In this document: piece after piece, positions 10,801 to 19,800 of the stretch
How the letters are laid out: every line of letters begins with the position of its first letter
Numbering within the stretch: position 1 is the stretch's first letter
Assembly (NCBI RefSeq): GCF_007680605.1
Contig: NZ_VEIO01000001.1
Location: forward strand, 2,919,276-2,983,275
Direction: 5' to 3'
Length of the DNA stretch: 64,000 bases
From: Paenibacillus xylanexedens
Lineage (GTDB): Bacteria > Bacillota > Bacilli > Paenibacillales > Paenibacillaceae
Notes under the pieces: model-generated
Told to the model about the DNA's origin: nothing
The model's database searches: none
Seen by the model: the letters and a program-made list of their open reading frames with translations, nothing else
Translations under genes and position numbers: made by a program

Positions 10801-13800
10801 GTGTTGCGGCTCCTGATTAATGTAGAAAGGACTGCGTTCCAGTTCCAGCATGGGATTGCTTCTTTCCATATGAATCTGCGGCGGAACGGTTCGGTGATGC
10901 AACGTTAGAACGGTTTTGATAAATCCGGCAACGCCCGCTGCAGCGTCCAGATGACCGATGTTTGCTTTGACCGAACCGAGGGCGCAATAATTACGTTTAT
11001 CCGTTCCCCATGACTGTCTAAGCGCTTCGATCTCGATGGGATCACCAAGCTTTGTGCCTGTCCCATGTGCCTCCACATAATTGATTTCCTGTGGAGACAC
11101 CCCCGAGCGGTCAAGTGCGGTTTGAATGACCTTCACCTGTCCGGTAACACTTGGCGCAGTATATCCGATTTTATCCAATCCATCATTGTTAATCGCTGAG
11201 CCTTTGATCACGGCAAAGACCTGATCCCCATCGCGCAAAGCGTCACGAAGCGGCTTCAGCACAACCATGCCGCACCCGTTCCCCGAAACGGTACCTGAGG
11301 CCTGTTCGTCGAACGCCCTGCAATGCCCGTCCTTGGAATAGATCATGCCTTCATGCCAGTGATACCCTTCTTTGAGCGGATAAGAGATAGACACTCCCCC
11401 TGCGAGAGCCACGTCACATTCTCCCCGGATCAGTGATTCTGCTGCCTGATGAATCGCGACGAGCGAGGTCGAGCATGCCGTCTGCACAGCCATACTTGGC
11501 CCTCTTAGATTCAGCTTGTGAGATATACGTGTCGTAATATAATCCTTCTCATTCAGCGTCATCGCTTCAAAAGCTTGCAACAGATCACCTGAACGACCCA
11601 GGAATTGCACCATCCAAGGCAAACTCAATCCGCTTCCGGCAAATAAACCGATGGAGCCTGAGTACCGATATGGATCACAGCCTGCATGTTCAAGTGCCTC
11701 CCAGGAGCACTGATGAAGCAGCCGAATCTGCGGATCCATCATACTGGACTCCTGGTACGGGTATTCGAAAAATCCGGAATCAAAAAACTCGGTGTCTTGC
11801 AAAACGCCTTTGGCTCGCACATATTCAGGATGTTTGTACTCTTCCGGTCGCACTCCGGCTGCCGCTAATTCTTCTTCAGTCAGTCGGGTAATACCATCCT
11901 TGCCTGCCATCAGATTGTCCCAGAACTCCTCTATATTCTTCGATCCGGGAAAATGTCCGGCCATACCTATAACAGCGATATCCGATGGGGAAGTGCTTCT
12001 GTTTCTGCTGTTCACATCGGCATTTGTTTTGATGTTTATTGCCTGTTCTTGGCGACTACGCTGATCATTCACTAGTTCATGGACGGCTCTGTCCATAATC
12101 ACTTTTTCTTGCGTTATGAAAGGATCAGGTTTGGCCGTGATGCTCGTGCTCGCGATAACTTCCTTGGATACATGTTCTTGCTCATGTTCGTTCTGAACAG
12201 GGACATCCACCGAAGTTAACATCTGTTCAGACATCAGATGATCAACCAGCGAAGTAATCGAAGAGTGTTCAAACAACTGCACAAGAGGGATATTTTTTCC
12301 CAGGTATGCGTTTAACCGGTTATTAATTAAGATCAGTCCTAGCGAGTTACCGCCAATATCAAAAAAGTGCTCTTGTACTCCGACATGCTCCCGGTTCAGC
12401 ATCTCTTTCCATGTTTCAACCAGCATCTGTTCCAGCTCTTGGCGAGTCTGTTCTCTTCTCACTGGGGAAGAGGAACCCGCAATTAAAGACGGAGCTGGCT
12501 TCTCAATTATTTCAATCGCTTCACTTACGCCAGAGTCAGTCCATTGAAGGGCATTCCGATTCAGTTTGCCATTCGGCAGAACCGGTAACTTCTCAAGACG
12601 AATGATGCGTGAAGGCATCATATACTGTGGCAATCTCTGTTTGAGCCAAGACCTGAGCAACGTGTCCTGCTCTTCCATATTCGATACACTTACGTCAGGC
12701 TTCAAGCTGTAGTAGAGAACCAGTTGCAACTGCTCAGGCTGGTTTCCTTCGACCTTTACGACGGCTTCTCTTAAGCGTTCATAGTTCATAGCCATTTGCT
12801 CGATCTCGTTTAATTCGATCCGGTACCCTCTGATCTTCACTTGTTGATCCAAACGTCCTGCCAGTTCAACCTCCCCGTCCTGCAACACACGAGCCATGTC
12901 TCCTGTCCGGTACATCCGTCCACCCGAAACCTTCGCATTGTCAATGAACTTAGCGGTCGTTTCCATCATATTGTTCAGGTAACCTCGCGCCACCCCGCGG
13001 CCTGCAATGCAGAGTTCCCCATAATTTCCGGGAGGCAGGAATTCACCCTGTTCATCCACGATATAAAGCTCCGTATTAGCAATGGGTTTGCCAATCGTAA
13101 TGAGTCCAGATTCCTGCAGCTCTTTGGTCGTTGACCAAATCGTCGTTTCGGTAGGACCATACATATTAAAGACACGGGCAGATGAATATTTTTTAATATC
13201 GGTCAGAAGTCCTGCCGGAACACTTTCTCCCCCAGTAAGGACACACCGAAGATGAGGAAGTACCTTGGCAAATTCCGAATTTTCAACAAACGCTTTGATC
13301 CGAGACACCGTACTGAGAATATGCGTTACGCCATGCTGCCTTATCCGGCGCGCGGCAAGAACGGGATCAAGCTGTTCCTGCTCGTCTGCCAAATATAGAG
13401 AATACCCTGTACATAATGGTGCCCACACTTCAAATCCAAAAATATCAAAAGACACCGTTGTTACACTAATCATTCGATCTGTATCATTTTCAAAAATGTT
13501 TCGGTGCCTGATGTCCTCCACAAAATTGACCATCGCTTCATGCGCAATCATCACCCCTTTAGGCCTTCCGGTGGAACCGGAGGTGAAGATGACACAAGAC
13601 AAGTCAGCAGGCAGGACGTCCACGTTCGGATTAATGGCTGAACGTTCGTCAGCAAAATCAGGCTCATAAACGATGCGTTCCCCTTCAAAGGCCACGACAT
13701 CGACCTCATTAGAAGTGCACAGTAGCAACTTCATCTTGCTATCTTGCATCATGTCCAGAATACGTTGCGGTGGGAATGCTGGATCTATAGGCAGGTAGGC

Positions 13801-16800
13801 TACACCCGCTTTAAGTACTGCGATCAACATAATAATGAGAGTTTCATTCCGGCCAGTTAATATGCCCACAGGTTCATCTCTGCGTACCCCTCGATCAATC
13901 AGCTTCCAAGCCAACGCATTCGCTCGCTCATTAAGCTCAAGGTAGGTCAGTTCCTTACCCGAAGAAACAATAAGTGCAATCTTGTCTGGTGTCCGCTCTG
14001 CCTGTAGTTCAAACAAACGATGCAAGCTCAGGGACTGATCATAATGTAAAATAGGCCCCGCTAACCGCTGAACCTCAGCTCCCGAAACATGCTGGATTCG
14101 TTCATACATTTTACCTAGAGGTGCACCCGGCTGTTGCACAACCTGCTCACATAGTTCAATGAAGTCCTGAATCAACCACTCAACTGTTTCTACCCGGAAC
14201 AGGTCTAACGCATATTCAATGTATCCTTCGATGACTTGCTGTTCCCTGTTTTCCTGACATGTCAGCAACAGATCATAGGTTGAGACTCCGGTCTCCACCT
14301 GAATAGAACTGAATTGAAGTCCATGAAGTTCAAGATCATGCAGCTCCATGTTCTGATAATCAAAACACACATCAAAGATCGCATTACGGTTCAGTTCCCG
14401 CTTAAGTCCAAGCTGCGTTACAAGCTCATTGAATGGATACTCCTGATGCGCAAAAGCATCAAGTGTATGCTGTTTCAGCTCTTGTAAAAAGGCAGTGTAC
14501 GCGCGATCTGATGCCGGATAATTCCGCATCGCAATCATATTGACAAACATTCCGACGGTTTCTTTCCATTCTTCCTGTAACCTACCGGCTACAGGAGTCC
14601 CGACTACGATATCCTGCTGACCTGTTCGACTCGCTAACAGAAGATTCCATACACTTAGCATCACCATATACATGGAAACTTCTGTGGATGAAGCCAGCTT
14701 GTGCAAGCGCTCCGTTAACGAGTGGCTCAACGTGAAGTGAACTCGTTCACCTTGCATCGACCGTTGCAATGGACGGTCATGATCAAGCGGAAGCTGCAGT
14801 TCAGGCAGTGTTGGACCCAAACGTTCCAGCCAGTATGTTTGATGCGGCTGATATTCTTGTGTGGCAAGACGCTGCTGTTGCCAGACAGCATAATCTTTGT
14901 AATGTAACCGTACAGTGCGTTCTTCCCCAAAATACAGTGCATTGAAGTCACGCGTAATCAGCTCAACCGAAGTACCGTCCGCAATAATATGATGGATATC
15001 AAAGAACAACAGATGCTTGCGCGCTCCTGTTCTAATCAGGTTCACCCGCATGAGCGGCGCCTGATGAAGCACAAAAGGACGAATCAGCGTCTGAATCAAA
15101 GCAGAAATCTCTTGTGTATCGGTTAAATACTGCTCGGTAAAGCTGAAATCCAAAGGAACGGATGGATGAACAATCTGCACCACTTGATCTCCGCGTATTT
15201 CAAACGTCGTTCGAAGTGCTTCATGACATTGCACCAGCTTTTCCAATGCAGCCTCTACTCTGGCATGATCCAGGTCTCCTTCGATCAGGGTAGCCGACGG
15301 CAAATTATACGCCGTGCTATTCGGATCCAGCATCGATTGAGTGAACATACGCATCTGCGCAGACGAGATCGGATAAGCATCCATCATCGGTGCAGCCTCA
15401 ATCATGTTCTGCTTCTGTACTTGCGGCTCAACCATTGCAAAGAGATGTTCCGCCAATTGGGCTGGCGTAGCATGGTTAAACACATCCGCAACCTCTGCCT
15501 GAATCCCGATGGAAGAGCGGATCGATGCGGACAAACTGACTGCTTTGAGCGAGTCTCCACCAACGGCGAAGAAATTAACATGCTCTTCCAGGTCATTTAT
15601 GCCAAAAATCGTCTCATACGCCTCCAGAACAACCCGTTTCATGGCTTCCAGACTACCTGCATAACCTCCCGCAATGGAAAGGATTGTGTTGTTATATCGT
15701 TCACTCGACTGAGGTGTATGTTGACTGCCGCTTTTTCCTTCCAACATTGAACCACCCATGAGCGACTGACCAATTGGATAATGCTGCTTATCAAAACGAT
15801 AGGTTGGCAAGGAGCATTTGCGGCGCACGTTCTGTCCCTTGAATACCTTCCACTTCGGCTCAATGCCCTCGCACCATAACTCGGCGATTCTGCGGGTGGT
15901 ATACAGCACGTCCGGTTCTGTTTCTCTAACGTGACGTAGCATATTCAATACAGTTTGTGTTTCCTTCGACCGAATATGCTGTCTCACAAACGAGCTTAAT
16001 GTCCGTCCTGCCCCAACCTCTATGAATACAGCTTGTTCTTCTTTTAACATTTCAGCCAAGTTTGCTTCAAACAACACTGGCTCTAAAATATGCCTTGCCC
16101 AGTAGTTCGGACTTACGATCTCATCCGGCAATGCCCATGTTCCGCTTGTATTCGAAAGCAATGGAATCTGCGGGCTATGCAACGAATAACTCGACAGACT
16201 GTGTTCAAATTCCATCGCAGCATCCTTCATCATCGGTGTATGGAAGGCATGGGAAGTTTTCACACGAACGCATTTCCAGCCGAGTTTTCCTGCCTTTTCT
16301 TCCATTCGGTCAATCGCCTCTGCTGTCCCGCCAATGACACTGGAGCCTGTTGTGTTGACCAGAGCCAGCCACACATCTTCTTCCAATTGGGACTTCACCA
16401 GCTGTGATTCCTCCATGATGGCAAGCATGACACCTGGCGGTTGCTGCTGCATTAAACGTCCCCGTAGTCTTACGATCTGTACAGCATCTGCAAGATCAAA
16501 TACACCTGCAACCACAGCTGCTGTCAGTTCTCCGATGCTATGTCCGATCATGCCGTCTGGCCGGATACCCATATCGATCAAGGACTGAGCCATAGCATAA
16601 CTGGTCATAAATAGTGCAAATTGGCTGTACTCCGTCTGGTTAATTCGCTCTGGGTGCTGATCACCGTATACAACAGACAGAATTTCTCCCCGTTCTTGTT
16701 CAGGAAGCATATCCAGAATCTGCTGTACATGCTTCTTGAACAGCGGTGCAATGCCCGACTGTTCTGTCGATTTGTACAATGCCACACCCATGCCCTGATA

Positions 16801-19800
16801 CTGACTGCCCTGCCCAGGGAACATAAAATAAACCGGGCGCCGACCTTGCGGCGAATGAACTGTTTTTGCCTTCTCCAGCTGACGCATGAATTGTTTGGGG
16901 TCATCTTTCCAGCTTTTATCCAGAACCAGTGCCTTACGATAAGCAAAACCTGTTCGACCAGTCTGCAATGTCCATGCTGCGTCCGAGATGGATAGCTCTG
17001 GATGCTGTGCGAGATGCTCCATAATTTGTTCAGCTGTGCGGCTCAGCGAGAACTCTGTTTTGGCTGAAAAAAGCAATACATTGACATCATCATCCGGACT
17101 GCACTTGTCCATCTTTGGAGCCTCCTCCAATACCATGTGAGCATTTGTGCCTCCCACACCAAATGAATTAATCCCTGCACGCAGAACACCAGCTTCACCT
17201 GGTTTCCAGTCCACCCCCTGCGAGTTGACCTTGAAGGGCGTGCTTGCAAAATCAATCTTCGGATTCGGCTGTTCATAATTGGCGGTACCCGGGATATATC
17301 CTTGATCAAGGCTAAGTGCAACCTTAATCAAACCAACGACGCCAGCCGCTGTATCCATATGTCCCACGTTGCCTTTTACTGAGCCAAGATAACAGAACTG
17401 CTTTTTCTCGGAGTCAAAAGCACGTGTCAACGATTCAACTTCAATCGGATCACCCAGAAGTGTGCCTGTGCCATGCGCCTCAATGTAACTAACCGTTTCA
17501 GGATCAACTCCGGCTGCCTGATACGCATCCTGAATGACCTCCGCCTGACCGCTTACACTTGGCGCAAGGAAGCTAAGCTTCTCCTGACCGTCATTATTAA
17601 TGGCTGAACCTTTAATAACACCGTAAATATGATCTGTATCTCGCAATGCATCGCTTAACCGCTTCAACACCACAATTCCCATCCCATTCGAGAACACCGT
17701 GCCGCTTGCAGCTGCATCAAATGGACGGCAATGGCCATCCGAGGAGAACATCATGCCATCCTCGTACACATAACCGCCTTCGTTCGGCAGTTCAACCGTA
17801 ATTCCACCAGCCACAGCCACATCACATTCTCCAACGATTAGAGATTGGCATGCCAAGTGCGGAGTGACCAAAGACGTTGAACATCCCGTAAGAGCTGTAT
17901 AAGCAGGACCTCTAAGGTTCAACTTATAGGCCATGCGTGTAGCCAAAAAATGATTGGTGCTGAGTGTAAATGCTTCATATTTGCTACTGTATCCCGCATC
18001 CCCGAACAGCACTTGGCGGTACCACTCAAAGTCATCCGATCCACCGAGGAACACGCCGACTTTGCCTGCTTCATCGGGTCTGCACCCTGCATCCTCGAAC
18101 GCTTCCCATATTCCCTGGTACATCAGTCTGAACTGAGGGGACATCATTTTAACTTCGCCAGGTGTATAGTCGAAAAAGCCCGCATCAAATTCCTCAATCC
18201 CGTTGACTCGCCCTTTGGCTTTGACATAACGAGGGGAACGTAGCAATGCCTCGTCCACACCGAGTGTCCTCAGTTCCTCATCACTGTAAAAATGAATGCT
18301 CTCCTCTTGTGCCATCAGATTACGCCAGAATGTATGAATGTCCTCTGCCCCTGGTACATTGACAGACATTCCTACAATGGCAATATCCTCACGCAGAATA
18401 CCCGCTTTCCGCCCAAAACGTTCTTCTCGCAACATCGGTATCTGTGCAGCTTCCTGTTTCTGTCCCATTGCCGCGAACTGCCGCAGTGTAGGACACTCAA
18501 AAAAACGGGGCACTGGGAAGTCCACCTCAGTACGATGCTTTAATCGATTATGAGCCTGTATAACGGAAAACGAATTGCCACCTAGTTCGAAGAAATGATC
18601 ATCTCTTCCGACCCTCTCCACACCGAGCACTTCTGCCCATACCGCTGCAATCTGCCGCTCTAATTCCGTGGCAGGTGCAACGTAAGCCGTACTTGAAGTG
18701 TGGATATGCGTGGTATCTGCAATTAGCGCATTGCGATCAATTTTCCCGCTACTATTGAGTGGGAACTCTGATTTATGTACAAAAACAGATGGAATCATAT
18801 AGGCCGGCAGAGATTTGGACAAATGTTCTCTCAACTCAGCTACGGGCAATTCCTGTTCCGATAGATAGTAGGCATACAGTAAGCCGGACCCTGTCTCGGA
18901 GGATTTCATGACAACAACGGTTTGAATGACTCCCGGATAGGATGAAAGGGTATTTTCGATCTCACCTGTCTCTAACCGGGCACCCTGAATTTTGACTTGA
19001 AAATCAATGCGTCCCAGGTACTCAATCGTTCCGCTTGGCAGGGATCGAACCATGTCCCCCGTGCGATACATCATTCTGAAATGCTCAGGGTCCTTCTCTT
19101 CGTCAAAGAAAGGGTTAGGAACGAATTTCTCCCTTGTCATTTCCTCCAGGTTTAAATATCCTCTTGCAAGACCTACACCGCTTAGACATAGTTCCCCCGG
19201 AATACCCAAAGGCTGCAATTCATTCCGGCTTCCGACGACATACCATCTGGACTCGTTTAGCGGGGAACCAATAGGTATGTTTCCATGCCCCTCATAGATA
19301 CTCAATGGATAATGAGAGACCCATATCGTACATTCCGTAGGACCATATACATTATCCAGGCTTGCCCGGATATTCAGTTTATTGAATTTTTTAATGATAT
19401 CGGGTGTAACGGCTTCTCCGCCTACAAATACCCATCTCAGCGTGTCCAGTCCCGAGAGATCAGAGCGAAGTTCCATCGTTTCGAGAAAAAGACGGAATAG
19501 CGTCGGTACAAAGTTGATATGAGTTACCTGATGTTCAGCTACTGTAGTCAAGATCTGATCAGGGTTCTTTTCCTCGCCTGGCGGCAGAATACTCAACGCA
19601 CCCTCGCCCATAAACCAACCAAACAATTCTGTACAGGATACATCAAAGGTATACGCTGTTTTTAACATATACACATCACTTGCTTGTACTGGAAAACGAC
19701 GTTCCAGATCCAGCAGTGTATTCACAACGCTATGATTTTCAATCATGACCCCTTTGGGTTTGCCCGTTGAGCCTGACGTATACATAATGTAGGCGAGACT